A DNA stretch of 64,000 nt from CAWUEX02 sp963921305 (GCA_963921305.4 CAWUEX030000002.1:744001-808000); one strand, 5' to 3'; shown: positions 8,361-17,997, counted from the stretch's first letter. The notes: generated by a model not told the origin, from the letters alone. A program made the numbers and translations.

Positions 8361-8673
8361 ATCAGATCACACACCTTTTCCTTCTCGGGCACAGCAACAC
8401 GCGCAAAGCGCGCATGACAGGTATAGTCAGCGCGCGCCAATCCAGGTTCCGCCCACCCGGCAGGAGCGCCGGGACAGTATGTGATCGGGAGTATAATGGA
8501 CCGGATTTGAGCCATATGTCTATAAACGCGCCGCGCCCCTTTGAAGATGCGTATATAAATCAAAGGGTTATGACGATTCCCTTAAGAAAACTTCAGACGC
8601 CCGACGCCTAAGATGGGGATAAGTTCCGGAAAAGCTAGGGATTCGGCCAAAAACCTGGGTATGGGCGCATCTT
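8361..8673. other. 313-bp intergenic region, no convincing gene
   Basis: Lies upstream of the subtilase and downstream of the membrane-protein gene. It contains a TATAAT at 8492-8497 (plus strand) with no good -35 partner, and a 31-codon open frame from ATG 8516 to TAA 8611 (begins MSINAPRPFEDAYINQRV). That frame lacks a strong ribosome site, so I do not call it a gene. The subtilase promoter must be in this stretch, but I cannot place it. Confidence 0.5.
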
Positions 8674-9732
8674 CTAGAGTTTGAGTTCCGAATACGGGTG
8701 GGCTGAGAGGTCGATGCCACTCAGCACCAGCCAGAAACAGCTGTACATCAGAACCGGCATAAGAATCCAAATCCACATCGACCTGATTGCCGGCATGACG
8801 AGCCGGATCCAAAGCGCAAATGGCGCGGCTGCGATCAGTGCCAACCCCAACAGCGCCGGCAGCACACGCGATAAGTCGAGACCAACCGTCATCGCCGATA
8901 GGCCAAGCCATATGATCGATATACCCACCGCCGAAAGGGCGGCGGCTCCCCGGCGCACCACCAACGGACCGATCATGCTGCGAAGCTTAGTCGACATCGC
9001 TAAAGCGAGTGCGCTAACAGCAAGAGCGACCCAAAGCATGGCGTATTCGCGAAGCCCACCAATCGCTTGATGAGGTTCGGCCAACACCTGAGGCGCAAAT
9101 GCGAACATCTGGCTAAAGAGTCCGACGAGAACGAAAACAGTGACCGATAACGCCCCCCAAAATAGTGGCGGGCGGCTCTCGAACAAGGCGAGGACGACAA
9201 GGCCCGCACCAAGGGCGGCGCCGGCCCCATCAACAAAGGGAAGGACCCCGATGACCGCGCCCAAGCCAACGCCGTTCACCCAGTGCGGTTCGTGATCCCG
9301 GGTTGCCGCCATAACCCCGAGCAGGGACAACAAAACCGCCAAAGACGCGGAACCGACGGTGGCAAACTCATAGACTGCCGCGGGAAAAACGATCATGCCC
9401 AAAGGCAATACGGCGCTGACGACAGCCTCACCTGTCCGCTGGAGTACCGCCATCACAAGAACCCAAAACGCCACACATGCCAGTACCGCCGGAAACACCC
9501 GCTGCGTTTCGATAGCCGATCCAGCCAACCCAGACCATGCCGCCTGTAAAACACCGTAAAGTGCTTTCTCCTCGGTGCTTTCAATAATACCAAGCTCAGC
9601 AAGTCCAGCCTGGGCCCCGAAAAGGAAGAGCGCGATATGCGCGGCGAACAAACCGAAAAGAGTCACCCCAATGATCATCGGAATGAGAGCTAACCTCGAT
9701 CCGTCGGTTTTTGTCGGGCTAACAGGTAACAT
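8674..9732 (-). CDS. Polytopic membrane protein of unknown function
   Basis: A 352-residue protein made almost entirely of hydrophobic helices, about nine or ten membrane spans by eye, with short loops and a conserved-looking acidic loop after the first span (GIIESTEEKALYG). A hydrophilic loop around residues 140-152 (RDHEPHWVNGVG) separates two halves. I do not recognise the family. It could be distantly related to the multi-span glycosyltransferase or ligase proteins found beside polysaccharide genes, and it is divergent from a DegT aminotransferase. No catalytic motif is visible. Start ATG 9732. Confidence 0.7.
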   Translation of the reverse strand: MLPVSPTKTDGSRLALIPMIIGVTLFGLFAAHIALFLFGAQAGLAELGIIESTEEKALYGVLQAAWSGLAGSAIETQRVFPAVLACVAFWVLVMAVLQRTGEAVVSAVLPLGMIVFPAAVYEFATVGSASLAVLLSLLGVMAATRDHEPHWVNGVGLGAVIGVLPFVDGAGAALGAGLVVLALFESRPPLFWGALSVTVFVLVGLFSQMFAFAPQVLAEPHQAIGGLREYAMLWVALAVSALALAMSTKLRSMIGPLVVRRGAAALSAVGISIIWLGLSAMTVGLDLSRVLPALLGLALIAAAPFALWIRLVMPAIRSMWIWILMPVLMYSCFWLVLSGIDLSAHPYSELKL

Positions 9733-9867
9733 ATAGGCAGATCATCCGGTCAGGAAATGCGCTCAATGCTTTGGATACAGCAGGGGCGATATACCGGTCA
9801 AAGCCGTGTATAAAGCCCTGTTCCGGAGATACGCTCGATAAAATGCAGCCCACATACTGACCCGTTC

Positions 9868-11049
9868 ATGAGTACGATCGATCCAAATCTTGCGCCTTGG
9901 CCTTTTTATTCTGAAGACGAGATAGAGGCCGTTGCGGCGGTACTACGTTCCGGGCGCGTGAACTACCGCACCGGCGATGAGGGCACGGCCTTCGAGTCCG
10001 AGTTCGCAGCCTATTGCGGTATTGACCACGCCCTCTCCGTCGCCAATGGAACCGCCGCACTCGAAGTTGCACTTGAAGCTCTAGAGATCGGCCCGGGAGA
10101 CGAGGTGATCGTTCCGGCGCGCACCTTTGTCGCGACCGCTGCCGCGGTTGCGCGGCGCGGCGCACGTCCGGTTGTCGCAGACATCGACGCACACTCACAA
10201 AACCTCTCAGGGCATAGCATCACTGCCGTTCTTTCGGAGCGAACCAAGGCGATTATCCCCGTCCACCTTGCCGGCTGGCCCGTCGATATGAATGACGTCA
10301 TGGACGTCGCGCGAGCGTCGGGCCTATACGTGATCGAAGATTGCGCCCAGGCGCACGGGGCGACCTATAACGGACAACACGTCGGCACCTTCGGCGACAT
10401 TGGGTGTTTTTCGTTTTGCCAGGACAAAATCATCTCCACCGGCGGAGAAGGCGGGATGATCATCACCGCCGATACGGATTTATTCAAAAGGATGTGGTCT
10501 ATCCGCGATCACGGCTGGGACTACGACAAAGCCCATGAGGCCGATCCAGAACCTGGTTTTAGATGGCTGGTCGAGCGGTTCGCGACGAACTGGCGGATGA
10601 CCGAATCTCAATCAGCGATCGGGCGGCTCCAGTTGCGAAAACTAAACGACTGGGTTGAAGTCCGGCGAAGAAATGCCATCGCCTTCGACACCGCCATCAG
10701 CGGCATTCCAGCTGTCCTGAGCCTGATCCCACCCGAAAACGTCCGGCACAGTTATTACAAGTACAACATTCTACTGGACCGGGATGCCTTACGCGCAAAC
10801 TGGACGCGAGACCGCATTGTTGAGGAACTTGTAGCCGCCGGAGTACCAGCACGGGTTGGGGCCTGCCCGGATATTGCGCGTGAACAGGCCTTTGCAAATG
10901 CTGGCCTTGATACATCTCAAAGCCGCCCGGTTGCGCTTGACTTAACTGACCGCACCATCGCTTTGCCCGTACACCCGACTCTCTCGGACGGCAACGTGCG
11001 GTTTATGGCTCAGGAACTGCGCCGCGTTCTGACTACGGCATCTATGTAA
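9868..11049 (+). CDS. DegT/DnrJ/EryC1/StrS family PLP-dependent sugar aminotransferase
   Basis: A 393-residue cytosolic aminotransferase. In this family it converts a nucleotide-linked keto sugar to the amino sugar used in glycans or O-antigens. The segments are typical: AAYCGIDHALSVANGTAAL (cofactor phosphate site), GPGDEVIVPARTFVATA, PVHLAGWPVDM, VIEDCAQAHGATYNG (the Asp that pairs with the pyridine nitrogen), and FSFCQDKIISTGGEGGMI with the Schiff-base Lys. Close relatives include PglE-type enzymes for di-amino sugars. A fused glycosyltransferase/phosphoglycosyl transferase gene about 5 kb away fits a shared envelope-glycan pathway, but a large sensor kinase lies between them. The substrate cannot be assigned. 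Confidence 0.92.
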   Translation: MSTIDPNLAPWPFYSEDEIEAVAAVLRSGRVNYRTGDEGTAFESEFAAYCGIDHALSVANGTAALEVALEALEIGPGDEVIVPARTFVATAAAVARRGARPVVADIDAHSQNLSGHSITAVLSERTKAIIPVHLAGWPVDMNDVMDVARASGLYVIEDCAQAHGATYNGQHVGTFGDIGCFSFCQDKIISTGGEGGMIITADTDLFKRMWSIRDHGWDYDKAHEADPEPGFRWLVERFATNWRMTESQSAIGRLQLRKLNDWVEVRRRNAIAFDTAISGIPAVLSLIPPENVRHSYYKYNILLDRDALRANWTRDRIVEELVAAGVPARVGACPDIAREQAFANAGLDTSQSRPVALDLTDRTIALPVHPTLSDGNVRFMAQELRRVLTTASM

Positions 11050-11089
11050 AAAGCCAGGAAGCTGGCCGCAGATCAGCTCGGCGCGGGTA

Positions 11090-11539
11090 TCAGCGGTATG
11101 GGTCATAATAGGAACCGGCTTGCAGAATACGCTTCCGGGCAAACGCGCGGTGCAGAGAGGTCTCCAGGCTGGACATCGACACAGGCTTAATGACGTAGGC
11201 ATCGACATCCAACGCCATCGCCCTTTTCACAACGTCGGCATCCCCATGGGCGGTCAGCATCAGAAACCGGACGTTCCGGTTCATCGCCGGGTTGCGACCG
11301 ACGCGAATTTTCTTCAGCAACTCCAGACCGGTGATAGGTTCCATGCCGTGATCTGACACCACACAGTCGATCTTCTCATTATGATCGACCAAGATATTCA
11401 GGACCATTTCAGGCGATTTGGTCTTGTGAACCTTCTTCGCACCTAGAGCGGTGAGAAGACCAGAAACGAGATCGACAATCGGCTTTTCGTCGTCGACCAC
11501 GATAAACGTCTTATCAGAAAAATCAGCTTTCGGAATCAT
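11090..11539 (-). CDS. Single-domain response regulator (CheY-like)
   Basis: A 149-residue receiver with no output domain. FIVVDDEKPIVDLV holds the acidic pocket, DCVVSDHGMEPITG the phospho-accepting Asp, LMLTAHGD the switch Thr, and AYVIKPVS the conserved Lys. It is the last gene of a run with the hybrid kinase, with only 20 bp between it and the REC-HPt open frame, so it is probably the phosphorelay target of that HPt domain. With no effector domain it would act by binding another protein or as a phosphate sink. Confidence 0.92.
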   Translation of the reverse strand: MIPKADFSDKTFIVVDDEKPIVDLVSGLLTALGAKKVHKTKSPEMVLNILVDHNEKIDCVVSDHGMEPITGLELLKKIRVGRNPAMNRNVRFLMLTAHGDADVVKRAMALDVDAYVIKPVSMSSLETSLHRAFARKRILQAGSYYDPYR

Positions 11540-11559
11540 ATCTGGTTTGAGCTTAGCAT

Positions 11560-12321
11560 CTATTTTCTCTGATCGAGAACGACGATCGTGTCTTCAACCG
11601 ATTGCTTAAGGAACGGCAGCAAGGGCCTGACCTCTTCAACATCCGTCGCAGACTCCTCAATCATCTTGGCCATCGTACTAACCCGTGTTGCCCCAAATTG
11701 GGCCGTCAACCCCTTGAGGGCATGCGCCGTACGCTTGCTCTGTTCAAGATCGCTCTGCGCTACCAAATCCTCAAGCTGGGTCACATACTTACCCATATTT
11801 TCCTTGAACTGCGACAGCATGGGCGCCAACGTTTCCTCGTCTAGGGCGTCCAGCAAAGTATCGATCATGGTGGCATCGAGCAGGTCATACTGCTCAAAAC
11901 CGTTGCGATGGCCAACCACCTCTGAGGGCTCGGTCAGAGAGGCAGATGACGGTAGCGCATCCCCATCCACGGCATCGGCTTCAATAAACGTCAGCTCCGT
12001 CCCTGTAAGGCGAGACACTTCGGTGAAAAGAACCGCCCAGTTGACAGGCTTGGTTACCACAACGTTAGCGCCAGCATCGAGATAGCCCTGGCGGTGCGAT
12101 TTTATCGCATCGGCGGTCAACGCGATGATCGGACATGAGGCCATAGCCGTACCGCTGGCCCGGATGCGCCGGATTGCCTCTGGGCCATCCATGACGGGCA
12201 TCTGCATATCCATCAGAACGATATCAAAACTGCCTTGCACCGCCTTATCGAGCGCTTCCGCCCCGTTGTCGGCGACGATGACGGAGTGGCCATCCCGCTC
12301 AAGCATCGACCGCACCAGCAT
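11560..12321 (-). CDS. Receiver plus HPt module, detached C-terminal part of the hybrid kinase
   Basis: This 253-residue frame encodes most of a receiver domain (phospho-Asp38 in DIVLMDMQMPVMDG, the switch Thr in IIALTAD, Lys in VVVTKPVN), a linker, and an HPt domain with His200 in RTAHALKGLTAQFGA. It lacks the first beta strand and acidic residues of a receiver. Those residues are encoded just upstream in this same frame, up to about 12346, without a start codon. Moving the frame by one base at 12344-12347 joins it to the kinase and restores a normal strand (LKFLV-AEDNPTTQMLV). So this is the C-terminus of the kinase gene separated by a frameshift. An independent product from ATG 12321 would be a truncated receiver. 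Confidence 0.8.
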   Translation of the reverse strand: MLVRSMLERDGHSVIVADNGAEALDKAVQGSFDIVLMDMQMPVMDGPEAIRRIRASGTAMASCPIIALTADAIKSHRQGYLDAGANVVVTKPVNWAVLFTEVSRLTGTELTFIEADAVDGDALPSSASLTEPSEVVGHRNGFEQYDLLDATMIDTLLDALDEETLAPMLSQFKENMGKYVTQLEDLVAQSDLEQSKRTAHALKGLTAQFGATRVSTMAKMIEESATDVEEVRPLLPFLKQSVEDTIVVLDQRK

Positions 12322-15300
12322 CTGGGTGGTTGGGTTGTCTTCAGCACAAGGAATTTGAGCGGTTGAACGATTACGGCGCGGCCTGGATCTGTAACCCGTG
12401 CCGCATCGACTACTCTTTCCGGATCGCCCGGCTCGACCGCCACCGTAAACGAGAACACCGAACCTTTTCCGACTTCGCTCTCGACCCAGATCGTGCCGCC
12501 CATGGCCTCAACCAGCTGTTTACAGATGGCCAGGCCCAGCCCTGTGCCACCAAATTTTCGTGTTGTGTGCGCTTCAGCTTGAACAAACGCCTGGAAAAGA
12601 CGCGTCTGATCTTCGGGCGCAATACCAATGCCGGTGTCAGAGACATCGAAACGAAGTGACATATCGCCACTTAGGCTTTCCGACTGCACAACGCTGATCG
12701 TTACACCCCCGCTCGAAGTGAATTTGCCGGCGTTCCCGGTCAGGTTAATCAGAACTTGCCTTATGCGAGTTGGATCCCCCCGGAGAACGTCCTGAGGGGC
12801 CTCAGGTTCATTAAACGTAAGGAGCAGACCCTTCGCAGACAGGACGGGATCGAAGAGTCCGCGCACATCTTCCAGAATTGCTGACAACTTGAAATCAGCG
12901 TGCTCAAGCTCAAGCTCTCCGGCCTCGATCTTCGAGAAGTCCAGAATATCGTTCAAAAGATCGAGCAGCGCCGTTGCCGATCGGTGTAGCGTCGTCAGCA
13001 TTTCCATTTGCGAGGGCTCGACCCGTGTGCCCCGCAGCAGATCAACCATGCCGAGCACGCCGGTCATAGGCGTGCGCAACTCGTGGCTCATCATTGCCAG
13101 AAACTGGGATTTAGCCAGATTGGCCTGTTCGGCGCGGCGGCGCTCCTGATCGAGCCGCCCCGCCAATTCTGTAAGCTCTTCTGCTTGGCGGGTTAGGCGG
13201 TCGCGCGCCGCCTCCAACTCTCGCTCGCGCTCTACGCGCTCTGTGACGTCACGGGACATAGACAGAACCCGCGGCCCCGACTCGCCCTCACGCACCGGCA
13301 ACTCGGACGTTGAGGTTTCCAACCAGATCAGGCGTTCGTCTTTACGGCGCAGACGCCAGAGAAAGGGAACATCCCCCACGTCTTTCCCGGACTCGCGGTC
13401 TTTACGAATTTGCACCAAAGTCTCGACGTCGTCCTCGTGCACCATTGAATTGGTGACCTGCCCAATCATTTCTTCCGGGCGATAACCGGTGATTTGGTAC
13501 GCCGATGGCGAAACATACACGAGATTGCCACCCGCCTCGCGAATGGTGATCATGTCTGATGCGTTTTCGGCGACTACACGAAACCGCTCCTCGCTGTCGA
13601 CAAGCGCCTGTTCACCATCGTGCTCGTCGGTCACGTCAATTACTGTTATTTGGAATGCGGGTTCACCATCCCAGTCCACGACCCGCCCAATCGCGTCAGT
13701 CCATATGGTTTCGCCTCCGCGCCCGACGATGCGCCCACGCACGACCTGACCGTCGATTTCTCCGGACATGCTCAGCCGCCAAAACTCCTCGGACTTCCGG
13801 ACAAAATCGGCCGGCAACAGATCAAGAAGCGAGTCCAACTCCTTCAGCATTTCCTCGCCACTTCGATATCCCGCCATTTTGGCATAGGCATCGTTGATAA
13901 AAAGCGGTTTGTAATTCCTGTGTATCACCAGTCCTTGAATGGAGCCCTCGATGAGATCGCGGAACTTGCGCTCACTTCGCTCAACCGCCCTCTGCGCTTC
14001 CTTCTGCGCCGTAATATCGTGGGCCACACCACGATATCCGGCGACCTTGCCCTCGTCGTCGATGATCGGGGTTCCATTTAAACGTTGCCAAACGACCGAT
14101 TTATCCGCGCGGAAACCGGGCACTTCGAACCCCTTAAAACCTTCCCGGGCCCGCATGAGATTGACGAACTTGAGCCGATACTCGCGCGCTTCCGCACGGC
14201 TCATAAACTCCATGGGGCTGCGGCCAATCACCTCATTGGCCGGATAGCCAAGAACATCCTCAACCGGCGCAGATACAAACGTAAACACACCGTGCCGGTC
14301 GAACTCCCAGATATATTCGCCCGCCGCCGCCGCAACATCACGATACAGCTGGGTGCGCTCGACCATCTCTGATTCGATCCGCTTGCGTTCGTTAATGTCG
14401 ATGACGAACCCTACCGCCCGAATAGGCTGACCCTCGTCGTCACGTTGGACCATTCCCCGAATTTGGATCCAGATGTAGACGCCGTCTGCCCGGCGAACCC
14501 GGCACTCGGTATCTAGGTTCACTTCTGAGGTTTGATAGGCACTTACGTTCTGGGCAAGTTTGACCCTGTCGTCCGGATGAACAAGTTCGTTAAACGACTT
14601 CATATTCGGTTTGAACTCAGGGTCCGTAATGCCGAGAATCTCTTTTAGTCTTGGAGACCAGTAAATTTCTTCCTCGTCCCAGCGCCGGTCAAAGTATCCG
14701 GCCTGAGCCGCCTCGATTGCTAGCTCGAGCGTTTCTTCGTTTCGCCTCAAGGCGTCCTGGCTAAGACGCCTCTCGGTAATATCCGTAACGGTACCGATCG
14801 CCCGCGTCGCCCAGTTCTCTGAATTTCGAACAGCCGTTCCCCGGCTGTGCACCCACACGTAACGGCCATCTGTCCGCTTCATCCGGTATTCGACGTCGTA
14901 GTTGCCGCGACCCAGAATATGGTCGCGGAACACCGACCGGACACGGGGAAGATCGTCGGGATGACACAGTCGATCATGGAGAGCCATGCTTGGCTTCCAC
15001 GTTTCCGGATCATGGCCGAGAATTTCAGCAAATCGAGGAGACGTTGTCAGGACATCATCCTCCATGTCCCAGTCCCAGATCGCGGCATTGGCTGCCTCAA
15101 TGGCGTAGTCTAATTGCTCCCGAGAGCGCCGAAGGGTGAGTTCATCTTCTTTACGTTTAGTGATGTCCTTGGCATAGCCGATGAGACCGTCCACTTCACC
15201 GGAGTCGTTGCGACGTGGGCTCGCGACGAGAAGAATATATCTCTGCTCTCCGTCCTGACGTTCGATTTGCGCTTCGATCTCAAACCCAGTTCCTGTTCGA

Positions 15301-15794
15301 GCACCTTCGATCACCTTGTCCCTGATCAGCTTGCGGTACTCGGGCGTATAACAAGACATCACCGTTGCGTTGCGGGGGATAAAGGTCTCAGGGTCCCGCC
15401 CGAAGATCTTGAACATCGACGGCGACCAAAAAACGCTTTCGGTTCCACGGTCGCTCGACCAATGCCCGATCGTCTCGATGTCATCGAACCCGGAAAAATC
15501 GGCGCCCCGCCGCTCGATCGAGATATCGGACAGTCTTCGCGCAGCGATGGTGTAAGCACGCCGAGATCGGACTGCAGCGCCCGTCAATGCGGCGATGACT
15601 AAGAACGCTACGCCGGAGATAACCAGAAAAAGAGGGTCTCGAGACCGCTGCGGCCAACTTTCTGGTGCGAGATCACCGTCACCGAACCAAATCAGGCTGG
15701 CCCAAGCAAAAAGTGCGAACGCGCATCCTGCACCGAGCCCGGCCGAGATCGGCAAAATGCCATGTTTTCCGCGCCTCTCAGGTGCGTCCGCCAT
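12213..15794 (-). CDS. Large six-PAS hybrid sensor histidine kinase, frameshifted before its receiver domain
   Basis: An inner-membrane sensor. Two membrane helices lie near the N-terminus (about 15-35 and 50-70). Six consecutive PAS/PAC units run from about residue 85 to 830, each ending in a DIT(E/K)R-type PAC motif. A short coiled coil leads into the HisKA domain with the phospho-acceptor near His904 (FLAMMSHELRTPMTGVLGM), and HATPase_c follows with LINLTGNAGKFT, DTGIGIAP and GGTGLGLAICKQL. After about residue 1149 the frame shifts and the last 40-odd residues are nonsense. TTG 15803 opens the frame; ATG 15794 is preferred. The intact product would be about 1410 residues ending in REC-HPt. 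The signal sensed is unknown. Confidence 0.88.
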   Translation of the reverse strand: MADAPERRGKHGILPISAGLGAGCAFALFAWASLIWFGDGDLAPESWPQRSRDPLFLVISGVAFLVIAALTGAAVRSRRAYTIAARRLSDISIERRGADFSGFDDIETIGHWSSDRGTESVFWSPSMFKIFGRDPETFIPRNATVMSCYTPEYRKLIRDKVIEGARTGTGFEIEAQIERQDGEQRYILLVASPRRNDSGEVDGLIGYAKDITKRKEDELTLRRSREQLDYAIEAANAAIWDWDMEDDVLTTSPRFAEILGHDPETWKPSMALHDRLCHPDDLPRVRSVFRDHILGRGNYDVEYRMKRTDGRYVWVHSRGTAVRNSENWATRAIGTVTDITERRLSQDALRRNEETLELAIEAAQAGYFDRRWDEEEIYWSPRLKEILGITDPEFKPNMKSFNELVHPDDRVKLAQNVSAYQTSEVNLDTECRVRRADGVYIWIQIRGMVQRDDEGQPIRAVGFVIDINERKRIESEMVERTQLYRDVAAAAGEYIWEFDRHGVFTFVSAPVEDVLGYPANEVIGRSPMEFMSRAEAREYRLKFVNLMRAREGFKGFEVPGFRADKSVVWQRLNGTPIIDDEGKVAGYRGVAHDITAQKEAQRAVERSERKFRDLIEGSIQGLVIHRNYKPLFINDAYAKMAGYRSGEEMLKELDSLLDLLPADFVRKSEEFWRLSMSGEIDGQVVRGRIVGRGGETIWTDAIGRVVDWDGEPAFQITVIDVTDEHDGEQALVDSEERFRVVAENASDMITIREAGGNLVYVSPSAYQITGYRPEEMIGQVTNSMVHEDDVETLVQIRKDRESGKDVGDVPFLWRLRRKDERLIWLETSTSELPVREGESGPRVLSMSRDVTERVERERELEAARDRLTRQAEELTELAGRLDQERRRAEQANLAKSQFLAMMSHELRTPMTGVLGMVDLLRGTRVEPSQMEMLTTLHRSATALLDLLNDILDFSKIEAGELELEHADFKLSAILEDVRGLFDPVLSAKGLLLTFNEPEAPQDVLRGDPTRIRQVLINLTGNAGKFTSSGGVTISVVQSESLSGDMSLRFDVSDTGIGIAPEDQTRLFQAFVQAEAHTTRKFGGTGLGLAICKQLVEAMGGTIWVESEVGKGSVFSFTVAVEPGDPERVVDAARVTDPGRAVIVQPLKFLVLKTTQPPRCWCGRCLSGMATPSSSPTTGRKRSIRRCKAVLISF

Positions 15795-15973
15795 AACCTG
15801 CAACGTGTCTCACTGTGGATATTCGGGCGACCAAATCATAGAGGGAATTTGCGTTGGCGTAGAGTCTCCAATCATTCGATGACCCGCCAGCGAGGAATGT
15901 TCAATACACTCCGGGTCAGACCCAAGACGGAGCAGGGATTCCGCTTGGTTCATCAGGTCTGTATAAACGCGGT

Positions 15974-17854
15974 ATGCACTGCCTCATCTTGCACAAGCAC
16001 TATTGCCCCCCAGAGAGCGGCGCCGACACCCGGTCATTCGATATGACTGTGCGGCTGGCCGAAGCAGGACACAAGGTCACAGTGATCACCTCGTCAGCCC
16101 GATTTCCAGGTGGAAAAGGGTTCGATAGCCATTCAACCGCGGCGCGTGGCGACGTAAACCTCGTTGTCGTTACGACACCCGATAGCAAGACATCGAAGGG
16201 GCTGCTTCGCTTCTGGCGTACGGCCAGTTTCACAACACGCGCAACCTGGGCGGCACTGAAGGTGGATCGTCCCGATGTTGTGTTCACGGTATCTACACCG
16301 ATGTCGATTGTTGTGACTGGAGTGCTCGCCAGCTTATTAAAGGCCGCGCCGCTTATTCTTGAAATCCGGGAGTTGTGGCCCGGAGTTAGGATTGCAGGAA
16401 ACGCCATCCGTCAGCCGGCCATCAAATGGTTGGCACGATTATATGAAACTTATGCCTACCGGTTTGCCAAACATGTGGTTGCCTTGTCACCGGGCATAAA
16501 AGAAGAGGTCGTTGCAACCGGTAAATTAGAAGAGACTGTCAGCGTCATACCGCATTTTAGCGATACGGATTTTTTCCGCGCCCAACCAGACACAGGCGAG
16601 GCGTTTTTGGAGCGATATAAGAACCTCTCCGAAGGCCCACTGGTTACGTATGCAGGTCCATTGAACACATGGCAGGACGGCTCTTACCTGGTGAACATCG
16701 CCTCTGCCATGCAGGCGATTAATCCGTCGGTCCGGTTTCTTGTGTGTGGTGATGGCGACGACAGAGACAATATAAAAGCATCAGCAGAACACGCCGGCGT
16801 CTTGGGTGCAAATTTCTGGCTTCTACCACCGCAACCGAAAGCCGAGTTGAGCGCGATATTGAACGCGTCGGCACTCGCTTTTTCGATTGCATCCGATAGT
16901 GCAGACTTACATCACTACGCCTCTGCAAGCGTAAGCGACGCCTTTGCTGCGCGCCGACCGGTCGCGATCAATCATGCTGGCTGGCAAGCCGCGCTTGTCG
17001 AATCACGAAGTGCGGGAATTCGATTGCCGTCGGATAACGCAGATCAGGCAGCCAGCGAACTCGCGGAGTTTTTATCCGATACGGATGGGCTTCGCCGCGC
17101 CCGCGAACAGGCCGCGGCCTTAGCAGACACCCGATTCAATCTCGATAAGTTGGCTGGCGAACTCAAAGTAATATTGGAGGCTGTCGCTTCGTCCGATCCG
17201 GCTCCACTGAGGCGGCGCAAACGGTCCCTGTTGATGAAGCGTGCTTTTGATATTGTGGCATCAGCCGCCGGCCTGGTTGTTCTCGCACCGGTTCTGATTG
17301 CCATTGCCGTTGCGATCCTGATCAAGATGGGCTGGCCGATTTTCTTCACCCAGCAAAGACCAGGACTAAAAGGTCAGCCGTTTAGACTGATCAAGTTTCG
17401 CACGATGTTGGCCACCGATCCGGATGATGGAACACCCACACACGAGGCGGCCCGCATGACGCCCTTGGGTCAGTTTTTGCGCCGGACATCGCTGGATGAG
17501 TTGCCCGAACTTTTCAACGTCCTCATCGGTGATATGAGCCTGGTTGGTCCGCGCCCCCTGCTCATGGAATACTTGCCCTATTATACTCCGGAACAGGCGA
17601 GTCGGCATGACGTGCGGCCCGGCATAACCGGCCTGGCCCAGGTCCGGGGCCGCAACGCGCTGACGTGGGAAGACAAGTTCGCCCTCGACGTTGGCTACGT
17701 GAACACCCGGTCTTTCTGGCTCGATCTCAAGATCCTGTGGGAGACGCTTCCAGTCGTCCTCGGCGGCAGGGGGGTCACCGCGCCGGGTCATGCCACCATG
17801 CCGCGATTCGATGAGATCATGGCCCGCCGCCAGGGCGCTGAGGACGAGTCTTAG
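15974..17854 (+). CDS. Fusion of GT4 glycosyltransferase and PglC-type phosphoglycosyl transferase
   Basis: A 626-residue bifunctional envelope-glycan enzyme. Residues about 1-400 form a GT-B glycosyltransferase of family 4, WbuB-like (N-terminal HKHYCPPESGADTRSFDM, LILEIRELWP, VTYAGPLNTWQDG). Residues about 410-600 form a bacterial sugar transferase of the small monotopic type. Its re-entrant membrane hairpin is KRAFDIVASAAGLVVLAPVL, followed by FRLIKFRTM, the catalytic Asp-Glu in TSLDELPELFNVLIGDMSLV and the GPRPLLMEYLP motif. Such a protein could load the first sugar-phosphate on undecaprenyl phosphate and add the second sugar. These are usually separate neighbouring genes. It is a single-gene unit with a stem-loop after the stop. 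Start ATG 15974. Confidence 0.93.
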   Translation: MHCLILHKHYCPPESGADTRSFDMTVRLAEAGHKVTVITSSARFPGGKGFDSHSTAARGDVNLVVVTTPDSKTSKGLLRFWRTASFTTRATWAALKVDRPDVVFTVSTPMSIVVTGVLASLLKAAPLILEIRELWPGVRIAGNAIRQPAIKWLARLYETYAYRFAKHVVALSPGIKEEVVATGKLEETVSVIPHFSDTDFFRAQPDTGEAFLERYKNLSEGPLVTYAGPLNTWQDGSYLVNIASAMQAINPSVRFLVCGDGDDRDNIKASAEHAGVLGANFWLLPPQPKAELSAILNASALAFSIASDSADLHHYASASVSDAFAARRPVAINHAGWQAALVESRSAGIRLPSDNADQAASELAEFLSDTDGLRRAREQAAALADTRFNLDKLAGELKVILEAVASSDPAPLRRRKRSLLMKRAFDIVASAAGLVVLAPVLIAIAVAILIKMGWPIFFTQQRPGLKGQPFRLIKFRTMLATDPDDGTPTHEAARMTPLGQFLRRTSLDELPELFNVLIGDMSLVGPRPLLMEYLPYYTPEQASRHDVRPGITGLAQVRGRNALTWEDKFALDVGYVNTRSFWLDLKILWETLPVVLGGRGVTAPGHATMPRFDEIMARRQGAEDES

Positions 17855-17865
17855 GTGTCGCACTC

Positions 17866-17893
17866 AGCCGCTGAGACAGAGACCTCAGCGGCT
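17866..17893 (+). terminator. Perfect 10-bp stem-loop downstream of the glycosyltransferase fusion
   Basis: AGCCGCTGAG (17866-17875) and CTCAGCGGCT (17884-17893) pair perfectly across an 8-base loop, 12 bp after the stop codon. TTTT follows only at 17901-17904, so this is an atypical intrinsic terminator or an RNA-stabilising 3' hairpin. Confidence 0.6.
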
Positions 17894-17997
17894 CCTCGCA
17901 TTTTGAATGCAACGAGGTTGACCCTTGCGCCAGCCTGTGCGACCTGAGTCGGACGATAGTTTCGACACGTGACAAACTGCTCTGAGGAGTCGCCGCC

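Noticed and set aside
8516..8611. A 31-codon frame with a TATAAT upstream
   Set aside because: No -35 element and no good ribosome site; too short to support without conservation data.
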